64,000 nt of DNA from Nocardioides daedukensis (lineage in GTDB: Bacteria > Actinomycetota > Actinomycetes > Propionibacteriales > Nocardioidaceae), in the NCBI RefSeq assembly GCF_013408415.1, contig NZ_JACCAA010000001.1:992001-1056000 (forward strand), read 5' to 3'. Made by a program: the position numbers and the translations under genes. Positions 1 through 8,332 of this stretch are shown here, piece after piece; position 1 is the first letter of the stretch; each line of letters opens with the position of its first letter. The notes under the pieces are model-generated. The model searched no databases. It worked only from the letters and a program-made list of their open reading frames with translations, and was not told the DNA's origin.

Positions 1-471
1 ACACAGACGGAGCTTCTCAACATCCCGTTCTCCTCGGTGAACACCTCGATCCTGGTGCTGTCCTCGGTGACCTGCCAGCTCGGTGTGTTCGCGGCCGAGC
101 GCGGGCAGGTTGGGCGCTCCGGCTCGGTCTTTAACGTGAAGGGTTGGGGACTGCGCGAGTGGTTCATCCTCACGTACATCATGGGAGCCGTCTTCATCGG
201 CGGACAGGCCCTTGAGTACGCCGAGCTGATCCACCACGGCCTCACCATCCCGGCCAATGCCTACGGCTCGGCGTTCTACCTGACGACCGGCTTCCACGGC
301 ATCCACGTGACCGGCGGGCTGATCGCCTTCCTGTTCGTGCTCGGCCGCACCTACCTGGCCAAGAAGTTCACCCACGAACAGGCCGTCAGCGCCATCGTCG
401 TGTCCTACTACTGGCACTTCGTCGACGTGGTGTGGATCGGTCTGTTCGCCACCATTTACCTGATCAAGTAG
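1..471 (+). CDS. ctaE: Cytochrome c oxidase subunit III (5' end outside window)
   Basis: C-terminal 156 residues of the membrane subunit III of the aa3-type heme-copper oxidase. The reading frame is open from the first base, so the gene begins upstream. Hydrophobic helices alternate with the family motif GFHGIHV (about codons 99-105) and the final helix carrying [12 protein letters not shown], both typical of subunit III. It lies 25 bp before qcrC in the same direction, the usual actinobacterial ctaE-qcrCAB order, so it is probably co-transcribed with the bc1 genes. Its partner subunits ctaC, ctaD and ctaF are 8-11 kb away on the other strand. Confidence 0.96.
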   Translation, partial: TQTELLNIPFSSVNTSILVLSSVTCQLGVFAAERGQVGRSGSVFNVKGWGLREWFILTYIMGAVFIGGQALEYAELIHHGLTIPANAYGSAFYLTTGFHGIHVTGGLIAFLFVLGRTYLAKKFTHEQAVSAIVVSYYWHFVDVVWIGLFATIYLIK

Positions 472-496
472 CACCGAGAGATCTAGGACTGATTTC

Positions 497-1363
497 GTGC
501 GTCTCCTGAATCGCTCCGCCGGCCGGCTTTCCCGCCTGCGTCGCGGACCCCTCGCAGGCCTGATGGTCCTGCTGCTCGGGCTGCTGTTCACCGGAAGCCT
601 CTATGCGATGTTCTCCCCGGCCCAGGCCGAGGGAACCAGCAAGTCCGACGAGGAGCTCATCCAAGAAGGCCGTGAGCTCTTCCTGGTCGGCTGCTCCTTC
701 TGTCACGGACAGAACGGTGAAGGCATCACCAGCGCAGACGGCCAGTACGGTCCGTCGCTGGTCGGCGTTGGCGAGGCCGCTGTCGACTTCTTCGTCGGCA
801 CCGGCCGCATGCCGCTGCAGAACCCGGGCCAGCAGGGCCCGGCCAAGCACCCGGTCTACGACGACGACGAGATCCTCGCGCTGTCGAAGTACGTCGGTTC
901 GCTCGGCCCCGGCCCGCGGATCCCGGCCAAGAGCGACTATGAGCTCGGCCTCGAGGGTGACGAGCGCCAGGAGGCGATCGTCAAGGGTGGTCAGCTGTTC
1001 CTCGCGAACTGCTCCGCCTGCCACAACTTCGAGGGCTCCGGCGGCGCCATGCCGTGGGGCCAGGTCGCGCCCAGCCTGCAGAACACCTCCGACAAGCACA
1101 TCTACGAAGCCATGCAGGTCGGTCCGGGTAACATGGACAACTTCTCCGACGGCAACATCCCGCCCGAGGACAAGGCCGCGATCATCGCCTACCTGAACTC
1201 CCTCGAGGACAACCCGGGCTACGGCGGTTTCGGCCTGGGTGGTCTCGGACCGGTCAGTGAGGGCATGTTCGCGTGGATCGGTGGCATCGGCGGACTGGTG
1301 GCGTTTGCCTACTGGATCGCCGCGCACACCACGCGCTCCGAGAAGAAGGAAAAGAAGGCGTGA
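497..1363 (+). CDS. qcrC: Cytochrome bc1 complex diheme cytochrome c subunit
   Basis: 288 residues. An N-terminal membrane anchor (about 19-38) is followed by two cytochrome c domains with heme sites CSFCH (66-70) and CSACH (172-176), and a C-terminal helix (about 253-275) followed by a basic tail. The diheme form is the actinobacterial one: it replaces the monoheme c1 and a separate soluble cytochrome c, carrying electrons directly from bc1 to the aa3 oxidase in a supercomplex. A GTG start is used. The stop overlaps the qcrA start by 4 bp, indicating translational coupling. Confidence 0.97.
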   Translation: MRLLNRSAGRLSRLRRGPLAGLMVLLLGLLFTGSLYAMFSPAQAEGTSKSDEELIQEGRELFLVGCSFCHGQNGEGITSADGQYGPSLVGVGEAAVDFFVGTGRMPLQNPGQQGPAKHPVYDDDEILALSKYVGSLGPGPRIPAKSDYELGLEGDERQEAIVKGGQLFLANCSACHNFEGSGGAMPWGQVAPSLQNTSDKHIYEAMQVGPGNMDNFSDGNIPPEDKAAIIAYLNSLEDNPGYGGFGLGGLGPVSEGMFAWIGGIGGLVAFAYWIAAHTTRSEKKEKKA

Positions 1364-2442
1364 GCGAGCACAACGACCCCAACCTCCCGGTGGCGGCCGC
1401 CGAGCCGATCCGTGACCCAGGGCTGCCGGCACACGTGCCCCGCCCGACCGACATCGACCCGAAGGCCGAGCGCCGCGCGGAGCGTCAGGTGGCCGGATTC
1501 TTCCTGGCCTCGATGCTGATGGCAGTGCTCTTCTGCGTTGCCTACTTCACGCTCGACCTCGGCAAGCTGGAGGACGACGGGACCCGCAAGGCGACCGACA
1601 CCTTCATCGGACTCGGTGCATCCAACGTCGCTCTCGGCGTCACGCTCGGTCTGGCCCTGATGTTCATCGGCATCGGCGTCATCCACTGGGCCCGCAAGCT
1701 CATGAGTGACGTCGAGATGTCCGAGCTGCGTCACCCCGCTGCCTCCTCCGAGGAGGACCGCGAGGAGACCCTCGCCGCCCTGCAGGCCGGACTCGAGGAG
1801 TCGGGCATCGCTCGGCGCCCCCTGGTCCGCAACACCCTGCTCGGTGCGCTCGGCTTCGTCGGCCTCCCCCTGATCGTCGGCCTGCGCGACCTCGGTCCCC
1901 TGCCCGGCAAGACGCTGGAGAAGACCGTCTGGAAGGAGGGCACGCGCATCGTGCGCGATGTGATCGGCACGCCGATCCGTCCCTCCGACCTCGAGGTCGG
2001 CGACCTCGTCAACGCCCAGCCCGAGGGCCTGGTCCCGCTGCACCACGAGGAGGACCACCGCGAAGGCGTGGAATATCTCGAGGGTGCCGAGCTCCAGGTT
2101 GCCAAGTCCAAGGCCTCGGTGATCCTGCTTCGCATGGAGCCCAAGGACCTCAAGCACGGCAAGGGTCGCGAGAACTGGGCCGTCGAGGGCATCGTGGCCT
2201 ACTCCAAGATCTGCACCCACGTGGGTTGCCCGATCGCGCTCAACGAGCGGCAGACGCACCACCTGCTCTGCCCGTGCCACCAGTCGACGTTCGACCTCGC
2301 CGACAGCGGCCGGGTCGTGTTCGGTCCGGCAGCACGCGCCCTTCCCCAGCTGCCGATGAAGGTGGTTGACGGATACCTCGTCGCGCAGAGCGACTTCACT
2401 GAACCTGTCGGCCCGAGCTACTGGGAGCGTGACTCGAAGTGA
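1360..2442 (+). CDS. qcrA: Cytochrome bc1 complex Rieske iron-sulfur subunit
   Basis: 360 residues from the GTG that overlaps the qcrC stop; the frame is open further upstream but that part lies inside qcrC. Three hydrophobic segments near residues 45-65, 80-110 and 155-175 precede the C-terminal Rieske domain. The [2Fe-2S] ligands are visible as CTHVGC (285-290) and CPCH (304-307). The extended multi-helix N-terminus is typical of actinobacterial QcrA. The gene overlaps qcrB by 4 bp. Confidence 0.97.
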   Translation: MSEHNDPNLPVAAAEPIRDPGLPAHVPRPTDIDPKAERRAERQVAGFFLASMLMAVLFCVAYFTLDLGKLEDDGTRKATDTFIGLGASNVALGVTLGLALMFIGIGVIHWARKLMSDVEMSELRHPAASSEEDREETLAALQAGLEESGIARRPLVRNTLLGALGFVGLPLIVGLRDLGPLPGKTLEKTVWKEGTRIVRDVIGTPIRPSDLEVGDLVNAQPEGLVPLHHEEDHREGVEYLEGAELQVAKSKASVILLRMEPKDLKHGKGRENWAVEGIVAYSKICTHVGCPIALNERQTHHLLCPCHQSTFDLADSGRVVFGPAARALPQLPMKVVDGYLVAQSDFTEPVGPSYWERDSK

Positions 2443-4187
2443 GCACCGAATCCGTCGCCACCACCAATGGCAAGACTGCGGCTCAGCCGAAGAAGGCCAG
2501 CAAGGGTGGCAAGGTTGTCGGCTGGGCTGACGAACGACTCGGCCTGGCCACGGCAGCCAAGAAGAACCTGCGCAAGATCTTCCCCGACCACTGGTCGTTC
2601 ATGCTGGGTGAGATCGCGCTCTGGAGCTTCGTCGTACTCCTCCTCACCGGCGTCTTCCTGACCTTCTGGTTCAAGCCGTCGATGGCCGAGGTCCAGTACA
2701 TGGGCTCCTACGACCAGCTGCGCGGCATGCACATGTCGGAGGCCTTCGCCTCCACCCTGGACATCTCCTTCGACGTCCGCGGCGGCCTGATGGTGCGTCA
2801 GATGCACCACTGGGCGGCCATGCTCTTCATCGCCTCGATGCTGGTGCACATGGCCCGTGTCTTCCTGACCGGCGCCTTCCGCAAGCCTCGCGAGATCAAC
2901 TGGATCATCGGAGGTCTGCTGATCCTGCTCGGCATTGTCGAAGGCTTCGCGGGCTATTCACTGCCCGATGACCTGCTCTCCGGCACCGGTCTGCGGATCG
3001 CCGACGGAATGGTCAAGGCAACGCCCGTTCTCGGCTCCTACATGTCCTTCTTCATGTTCGGTGGCGAGTTCCCCGGTGACGTGATCGTGCCCCGTCTCTA
3101 CATGGCGCACATCCTGCTCATCCCCGGCCTCATCCTGGCGCTCATCGCGGCCCACATGCTGCTGCTCGTCTACCACAAGCACACGCAGTGGCCTGGCCCC
3201 GGACGCACCGAGGAGAACGTCGTCGGCTTCCCGATGCTCCCGGTCTACATGGCCAAGGCTGGCGGTTTCTTCTTCATCGTCTTCGGTGCCAGCGCGCTGA
3301 TGGGTGGTCTGCTGACCATCAACCCGGTGTGGAAGTACGGCCCCTATGACCCGTCGAAGGTGACTGCTGGTTCGCAGCCCGACTGGTACATGGGCATCGC
3401 AGAAGGCATGTTGCGGATCATGCCCGGCTGGGAGACCCACCTGTGGGGTCACACCATCTCCTGGAACATCTTCATCCCCGGTGAGGTCATGCCGATCGTC
3501 CTGCTAGCGATGGTTCTGGCCTGGCCCTTCCTCGAGGCCTGGGTGACCGGGGACAAGCGCGAGCACCACCTGCTCCAGCGCCCGCGCAACGCCCCCGCAC
3601 GCACGGCCTTCCTGGTCGCCATGATGACGCTCTACGGCCTCCTCTGGGCAGCCGGCGGCAACGACGTGCTCGCGGTCCTGTTCCACATGAACCTGAACCA
3701 CATCACGTACTTCATGCGGGCAGCCATCTTCATCATCCCGCCGCTGGTCTTCATCTTCGTCCGCCGTTGGTGCATCTCGCTCCAGCGTCACGACAACGAG
3801 ATGCTGACCCACGGTTACGAGTCGGGCATCATCATGCGCTCGGCAGATGGTGGCTACAGCGAGCGTCACCTGCCCCTCAACGAGGAGCGGGCCTACACGC
3901 TCACCGCACGTGACCGTGACCAGGTCTTCACCGCAGGCGAGGGCGAGGACGCCAACGGTGTGGCCGGCGGCAAGGGCAAGCTCGACGGGATCAAGGGTCG
4001 TCTCGCAACGGCCTTCTACGCCGACAACGTCCAGAAGCCGACCACGGAAGAGATCGAAGAGGGTCGTCACCACCTCGCCCACGATCTCGACCACGAGCAC
4101 GCAGCCGGCCTGGACCACTCGGCCGACGGTCACCAGTTCGACGGCCGTCACGAAGTCGAGGGTGAGAACCTGCGCGGCGATCACTGA
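2439..4187 (+). CDS. qcrB: Cytochrome bc1 complex cytochrome b subunit
   Basis: 582 residues with GTG start overlapping the qcrA stop. Multiple transmembrane helices with the histidine-bearing segments MHHWAAMLF and IAAHMLLLVYHKH fit the diheme cytochrome b core; quinol oxidation motif region WYMGIAEGMLR follows. The C-terminal tail after about residue 470 is hydrophilic and ends in a His/Asp-rich stretch (about 545-582) whose role is unknown. It is the last gene of ctaE-qcrCAB and is followed 12 bp later by a strong hairpin. Confidence 0.97.
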   Translation: MSTESVATTNGKTAAQPKKASKGGKVVGWADERLGLATAAKKNLRKIFPDHWSFMLGEIALWSFVVLLLTGVFLTFWFKPSMAEVQYMGSYDQLRGMHMSEAFASTLDISFDVRGGLMVRQMHHWAAMLFIASMLVHMARVFLTGAFRKPREINWIIGGLLILLGIVEGFAGYSLPDDLLSGTGLRIADGMVKATPVLGSYMSFFMFGGEFPGDVIVPRLYMAHILLIPGLILALIAAHMLLLVYHKHTQWPGPGRTEENVVGFPMLPVYMAKAGGFFFIVFGASALMGGLLTINPVWKYGPYDPSKVTAGSQPDWYMGIAEGMLRIMPGWETHLWGHTISWNIFIPGEVMPIVLLAMVLAWPFLEAWVTGDKREHHLLQRPRNAPARTAFLVAMMTLYGLLWAAGGNDVLAVLFHMNLNHITYFMRAAIFIIPPLVFIFVRRWCISLQRHDNEMLTHGYESGIIMRSADGGYSERHLPLNEERAYTLTARDRDQVFTAGEGEDANGVAGGKGKLDGIKGRLATAFYADNVQKPTTEEIEEGRHHLAHDLDHEHAAGLDHSADGHQFDGRHEVEGENLRGDH

Positions 4188-4199
4188 TCGACGCAGCTG

Positions 4200-4242
4200 A
4201 AGGCCCCGCTGGTCCCGATGAGAATCGGACCGGCGGGGCCTT
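4200..4242 (+). terminator. Rho-independent-like terminator after qcrB
   Basis: Inverted repeat starting AAGGCCCCGC and ending GCGGGGCCTT, extended inward by GGTCC/GGACC, with an 11-nt loop. It starts 12 bp after the qcrB stop and is followed by TTCG rather than a long T tract, as is common in high-GC actinobacteria. Confidence 0.8.
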
Positions 4243-4315
4243 CGCCGTTCCCGGGGAATGACGCACCACCCAGATTGGTTTAGCGATCAATCACTCAAGC
4301 GAAAGGGCTCCGACG

Positions 4316-5353
4316 ATGGGCACAGTGAAATTCGGACTCGACACCTTCGGCGACGTCACGGTCGACGACCAGGGTGAACGACTCCCCCACGCTCAGGTCC
4401 TGCGCAACGTTCTCGACGAGGCCGTGCTGGCCGACCAGGTTGGCGTGGACGCGTTCGGGATCGGTGAGCACCACCGTGACGACTTCGCGGTCTCCGCACC
4501 TGACATCGTCCTGGCCGCCGCCGCCTCGCGCACGGAGCGAATCATCCTGGGCACCGCAGTGACCGTGCTCAGCTCCGATGACCCGGTCCGCGTCTACGAG
4601 CGCTTCGCCACCCTGGACGCCCTCTCGGACGGTCGCGCCGAGGTCACTCTGGGCCGTGGCTCCTTCACCGAGTCCTTCCCACTCTTCGGCTTCGATCTCG
4701 CTGACTACGAGGTGCTCTTCGAGGAGAAGCTGGAGCTCTTCGCTGCACTGCGCTCCGAAGGCGCGGTCTCCTGGCAGGGCACCACGCGTCTGCCGCTGGA
4801 CCCGACCCACATCTATCCCAAGACCGAGTCCGGCTCGCTGTCAACCTGGGTCGGCGTGGGCGGTTCCCCCGACTCCGTCGTACGCGCCGCGCGGCACCGG
4901 ATTCCGATGATGCTGGCCATCATCGGCGGAGAGCCCGCCCGCTTCGCGCCGTACGCCGACCTCTATCGACGTGCGCTGGGTGAGTTCGGCGCCCCGGAGC
5001 TCCCGGTCGGCGCGCACTCCCCCGGCCACGTGGCTGAAAGCGATGCCGAGGCCCGTGAGCAGCTGTTCCCCCACTTCAAGGCCAACCGGGATCGCATCGG
5101 CCGCGAGCGTGGCTGGCCGCCGGTCACCCGTGAGCAGTTCGAGGGCGAGGCCGATCACGGCGCAGTCTTCGTCGGCTCTCCGGAGACGGTCGCTGCGAAG
5201 ATCGCCGACACGGTGCGGAAGCTCTCCCTGTCACGCTTCGACCTGAAGTACAGCAACGGGACCATGCCGCACACGCAGCTGATGGACTCGATCGGGCTCT
5301 ACGGCACCGAGGTGATCCCCCGGGTCCGCGCCCTCCTCGCTGGCCCGTCGTGA
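4316..5353 (+). CDS. LLM class flavin-dependent oxidoreductase (luciferase-like)
   Basis: 345 residues, the usual length for bacterial luciferase-like monooxygenases with a TIM-barrel fold using FMN or F420. The motif GIGEHHRDDF (about 44-53) and LGTAVTVLSSDDPVRVYE (about 83-100) match the family; the substrate cannot be inferred. The ATG is preceded by GAAAGGG. It is a single gene between the qcr terminator and a convergent DUF559 gene. The last six codons (LLAGPS and stop) fall inside the outermost unit of a 33-bp repeat array that begins at 5336, so the C-terminus has been shaped by the repeat. Confidence 0.9.
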   Translation: MGTVKFGLDTFGDVTVDDQGERLPHAQVLRNVLDEAVLADQVGVDAFGIGEHHRDDFAVSAPDIVLAAAASRTERIILGTAVTVLSSDDPVRVYERFATLDALSDGRAEVTLGRGSFTESFPLFGFDLADYEVLFEEKLELFAALRSEGAVSWQGTTRLPLDPTHIYPKTESGSLSTWVGVGGSPDSVVRAARHRIPMMLAIIGGEPARFAPYADLYRRALGEFGAPELPVGAHSPGHVAESDAEAREQLFPHFKANRDRIGRERGWPPVTREQFEGEADHGAVFVGSPETVAAKIADTVRKLSLSRFDLKYSNGTMPHTQLMDSIGLYGTEVIPRVRALLAGPS

Positions 5354-5434
5354 ATTCGCGTTCCACCCCTCGCTGACCCGTCGCCAATTCGCACTCTGTG
5401 CCTCGCTGACCCGTCGCCAATTGACGTACGGCGG
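5336..5434 (+). repeat. Left array of 33-bp repeats beside the DUF559 gene
   Basis: Three head-to-tail units start at 5336, 5369 and 5402, exactly 33 bp apart. The conserved part is CTCGCTGACCCGTCGCCAAT (units 2 and 3 share 21 bases; unit 1 reads CTCGCTGGCCCGTCGTGAAT), followed by about 12 variable bases. The first unit overlaps the end of the LLM gene. The same core occurs in inverted orientation in the array at 6502-6582, so the two arrays bracket the gene between them. Because 33 is a multiple of three, some frames run open through the array as 11-residue peptide repeats; these are not considered genes. Confidence 0.9.
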
Positions 5435-5459
5435 ACTGAGGGTGTGAACGAGCGCCGGG

Positions 5460-6374
5460 TCAGCGGCGGCGACGCTCGGCCCGCGCGATCCCGTCCTGCA
5501 AGATCCCCCAAGGATTCGCGTGCGGCCCGAACAGGTCACTGGCTCCAAGAACATCGATGATGAAGCCATGCTCGTCGCAGATCTCTCGGCGTCGTGCTCG
5601 GTCCTTCTGCTTCTGCCTCTCGTCCTCGTGCCACTGAACGCCGTCATACTCCGCGGCATACCGCAGATCGGGTTCGGCCAGGTCGAGCCAGAAGCTACCC
5701 CTGCCCCCACGGCGTACGACCTCGAGTTGCGGCACTGGCCGCGGCAACGTCGTCAGGTCCAACCATCTCAGCCGCAGGATGCTCTCCGGTTGTGACTCCG
5801 CCCTCGGGTCCGCCAGAGGCGCCAACGAGCGTGCCTGCCGAACCCCGCGCGCCCCCTTGAACCGCTCGAGCTCGATCTGCAGACGAAGGTTGCTGAAGCC
5901 ACCCACGCGCATGAGTGCATCCATCGCCGCGAACGCCTGGTCGCGATGCAGCAGTCGCCCGAGATCACAGGCTGTACGCAACGGTGTGGTCACCCGGATG
6001 CCACCCACACTCATCAGATCGTGGGAGGCAAAAGTACGCTCGCCACTCTTCACCAGCTTGTTCCGCAACCGATAGCCCGGCTGTCGGTAGAGCGACACGC
6101 GCGGAACGTCGAGATGAGCACCGGGTGCGAGCACCATCGTGGCGCCGTGCAGCCATGCGGCCGTACGGTCCGTGATCACGGCGTCGGCAGGCATGACCAG
6201 CAACAGGCAACCGATCCTCAGCGCGAGGTCGTCCTCGACACGATCGGCGTGGTACACCCCACGAAACGGCTGGATCAACTCACCTCGTCGGACCAGATGA
6301 GACAGCTCGCGGGACGTGATGCCCCACTGTCTCGCTTCCGCATGGGTGAACGGTCGGTCAAGAGGGTGTGCCAT
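5460..6374 (-). CDS. AbiEi-like N-terminal domain / DUF559 endonuclease-fold protein
   Basis: 304 residues from ATG 6374; GTG 6413 and ATG 6407 are possible earlier starts, but MHPLDRPFT-type beginnings are usual in the family. The N-terminus (about 1-60) resembles the AbiEi antitoxin winged-helix domain (DRPFTHAEARQWGITSREL, then RRGELIQPFRGVYH). The C-terminal part (about 200-295) is DUF559-like, related to the Vsr/restriction-endonuclease fold, with YAAEYDGVQWHE and a basic helix. No AbiEii-type toxin gene is adjacent, so a classical AbiE pair is not supported. The gene stands alone and is bracketed by inverted 33-bp repeat arrays. Function unknown; a nuclease acting on the repeats is only a hypothesis. 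Confidence 0.8.
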   Translation of the reverse strand: MAHPLDRPFTHAEARQWGITSRELSHLVRRGELIQPFRGVYHADRVEDDLALRIGCLLLVMPADAVITDRTAAWLHGATMVLAPGAHLDVPRVSLYRQPGYRLRNKLVKSGERTFASHDLMSVGGIRVTTPLRTACDLGRLLHRDQAFAAMDALMRVGGFSNLRLQIELERFKGARGVRQARSLAPLADPRAESQPESILRLRWLDLTTLPRPVPQLEVVRRGGRGSFWLDLAEPDLRYAAEYDGVQWHEDERQKQKDRARRREICDEHGFIIDVLGASDLFGPHANPWGILQDGIARAERRRR

Positions 6375-6501
6375 CCGCAGGCGGCAGTGTGCAGCGTCAG
6401 CGTTCATGCCCACATGGTGCGCGGACCGCGCCGTTCCTGCGCGACAACCGAAGTGCCCTGTGGACGGGAGCGTGGAATCAGCGTTGCAGGGTGCACATTC
6501 A

Positions 6502-6582
6502 CGACGGGTCAGCGAGGGTCAGTGCGTGAACTGGCGACGGGTCAGCGAGGATCAGGATGTGAACTGACGACGGGTCGGCGTC
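6502..6582 (-). repeat. Right array of 33-bp repeats beside the DUF559 gene
   Basis: Three units with cores at 6502, 6535 and 6568, exactly 33 bp apart. On the plus strand the core reads CGACGGGTCAGCGAGG, the reverse complement of the left array core. Units at 6502 and 6535 agree at about 28 of 33 positions; the third (CGACGGGTCGGCGTC) is degenerate and runs into the stop codon of the L,D-transpeptidase gene at 6581. The array lies upstream of the DUF559 gene and downstream of the transpeptidase gene. Confidence 0.9.
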
Positions 6583-7792
6583 AGAGGGCGGAGGCTTCGG
6601 CGTATTCCGCGAACGACGCGTTCCAGTCCCCGTAGCCGTTGTGCAGGGTCATCGGTCGATCGGTGCCGGTGTATTCGACGACGTCACCACGCTTGGACAG
6701 GTCGTAGATCCACTTCGCGTTGGCCGTGCTCAGGCCGGTGCAGCCGTGCGAGACGTTGGCCCGGCCCTGCGAGCCGACCGACCACGGGGCGGCATGGAGG
6801 AACTCGCCACTCGAGGTCACCCGCATCGCATATTCGACGTTGTCGAGGTCATAGGCCTCTGCAGACCCGGCCGGGATACCGACCGTCTCCGAGTTCATCC
6901 GCTTGGACCGGAACTTCTGCATGATCACCTTCACTCCGCTGCGCGTCGTGAAGCCGGGCTTGCCGGTGGTGATCGGCATCGTCTTGACCAGCTTGCCGTT
7001 CACGTACGTCTTCATCTGGTGGGTCTGCGCGTTGACCTTGCTGATCACCGAGTCCCCCACGTGGAAGGAGATCTTGCGCGATTCCTGGCCATAGATCCCG
7101 TTGCCGGCAGGCAGTGCGTTGATGTCCACCTCGACCGTGACATCGGTGCCGGCCTGCCAATAATCGGCGGGGCGGTAGTGCACCTCGTTGTCGCTGACCC
7201 AGTGCCACGAACCCTTCTGGGCCGGCGCGCTGGTCACCTTCATGTGCTTCTCGAAACGAGCCCGGTCCTGGACCGGCAGGTCGAAGTTGACCACGACCGG
7301 CATCCCGACACCCACGGTCTCACCGTCAAGCGGAGCCACCGCGGCATAGGTCTGTTCATCCAGGCTGAGGTCCTGGGTGGTAAACGTCGCGGAGTGCTTC
7401 CCCGAGGCACCGTCAGAGTTCTTCGTGACCGAGCGGATCGTGTACGTCGTACCCGGCTCGAGGCGCTCACTGGCACGCCAGGTCGACCCATCGTCACGCA
7501 GCGAGCCCGCCACTGACTGACCCTCGGGTCCCCGGACGACGACCTTGGCCAAGGTGCCGCCCGCGGCCTTCACCCGGATGAGCTTGTCGACGGGGACCGC
7601 CCGTGCCCCCGAGACGTTGCTGCTGACCTCTACCGGAGCGGCTGCTTCGGTCTCCTCGACCGTGACCCTGTCGGGAGCCGACTCCGAGTCGGAGGAGTCA
7701 CTGCAGGAACCGAGCCCCAGCATCAGCAGGGTCACGGCGACCACGCCGCCGAGGACTCGCGTCGCTCTGGAACTGGACGGTCGTGCGGTCAT
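6581..7792 (-). CDS. L,D-transpeptidase lipoprotein (Ig-like plus YkuD domain)
   Basis: 403 residues from ATG 7792, which begins directly before a signal peptide with lipobox LGSC (about 24-27); the longer frame adds an unlikely 14 residues. Ig-like domains (about 50-260) precede a YkuD catalytic domain with SHGCTGLS, the active-site His-Gly-Cys motif. These enzymes make 3-3 peptidoglycan cross-links at the outer face of the membrane and are typical of actinobacteria. The stop codon lies in a degenerate 33-bp repeat unit. Confidence 0.93.
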   Translation of the reverse strand: MTARPSSSRATRVLGGVVAVTLLMLGLGSCSDSSDSESAPDRVTVEETEAAAPVEVSSNVSGARAVPVDKLIRVKAAGGTLAKVVVRGPEGQSVAGSLRDDGSTWRASERLEPGTTYTIRSVTKNSDGASGKHSATFTTQDLSLDEQTYAAVAPLDGETVGVGMPVVVNFDLPVQDRARFEKHMKVTSAPAQKGSWHWVSDNEVHYRPADYWQAGTDVTVEVDINALPAGNGIYGQESRKISFHVGDSVISKVNAQTHQMKTYVNGKLVKTMPITTGKPGFTTRSGVKVIMQKFRSKRMNSETVGIPAGSAEAYDLDNVEYAMRVTSSGEFLHAAPWSVGSQGRANVSHGCTGLSTANAKWIYDLSKRGDVVEYTGTDRPMTLHNGYGDWNASFAEYAEASAL

Positions 7793-7858
7793 TCTCGGAC
7801 TCCCCGTGGCTGTATACAACAAGTTCTGCACCAACAGGTTACCTGCACGGGAAAGACA

Positions 7859-7903
7859 GATCCCCGCCTGCGTGGTGACGTGGTCACCTCGCGGGCGGGG
7901 ATC
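7859..7903 (-). terminator. Terminator hairpin after ctaF
   Basis: GATCCCCGCC at 7859 pairs with GGCGGGGATC ending at 7903, and a second hairpin GGTGAC/GTCACC sits in the loop. It begins 9 bp beyond the ctaF stop and precedes the transpeptidase gene, so it probably ends the ctaCDF transcript. Confidence 0.7.
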
Positions 7904-7912
7904 ATCATTCGA

Positions 7913-8332
7913 TCAGTGCGCGAACTCTCCGCGGTAGTACTCGAAGATCCAGCCTGCGGTGGTCATCAGGCCGAGGGTTCCACCGATGATCAGCAGCCAC
8001 CACGCGCCCAGGGCGATCGCGAAGGTGCACATCGCGAAGGTCAGGCTGCACCACAACGGCCACCAGGAGTACGGCGGGAAGAAGCCCAACTCGCCGGCAC
8101 CCTCAGCGATCTCGCCGTCCTTGCGGTCCTCGGGACGGTCCTCCATCTGCGAGGCGTGGAAACCGAGGTAGAGCGAGATCATCAGGACCAGCAGCGCGGC
8201 CATGACCAGCGCGGTGGTGCCGGTCCAGTCCGGACCCTTGTCGTTGGTCGCATCGGTGATGAACCAGTAGGCCGGCGCCACCAGGACGAAAAAGATCGAA
8301 CAGATGACGAAGATTCGAGTTTCAGCCTTCAT
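7913..8332 (-). CDS. ctaF: Cytochrome c oxidase subunit 4, actinobacterial type
   Basis: 139 residues with four predicted membrane helices (about 5-25, 40-60, 93-112, 113-132) and the family segment FFPPYSWWPLW (about 84-94). This small subunit occurs only in actinobacterial aa3 oxidases. The ATG shares a base with the ctaD stop, so the two are translationally coupled. Confidence 0.95.
   Translation of the reverse strand: MKAETRIFVICSIFFVLVAPAYWFITDATNDKGPDWTGTTALVMAALLVLMISLYLGFHASQMEDRPEDRKDGEIAEGAGELGFFPPYSWWPLWCSLTFAMCTFAIALGAWWLLIIGGTLGLMTTAGWIFEYYRGEFAH

Noticed and set aside
5336..5434. 11-residue peptide repeats (NWRRVSE-like) encoded across the arrays
   Set aside because: They arise because the 33-bp period is a multiple of three; the frames extend into antisense of neighbouring genes and lack start sites of their own.
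5460..6374. AbiE-type toxin-antitoxin system
   Set aside because: The N-terminus is AbiEi-like but no AbiEii nucleotidyltransferase gene is adjacent, and the C-terminus is DUF559.
5336..6582. 33-bp arrays as a CRISPR locus
   Set aside because: Only three units per side, about 12 variable bases between conserved cores, no spacer-length sequences and no cas genes.
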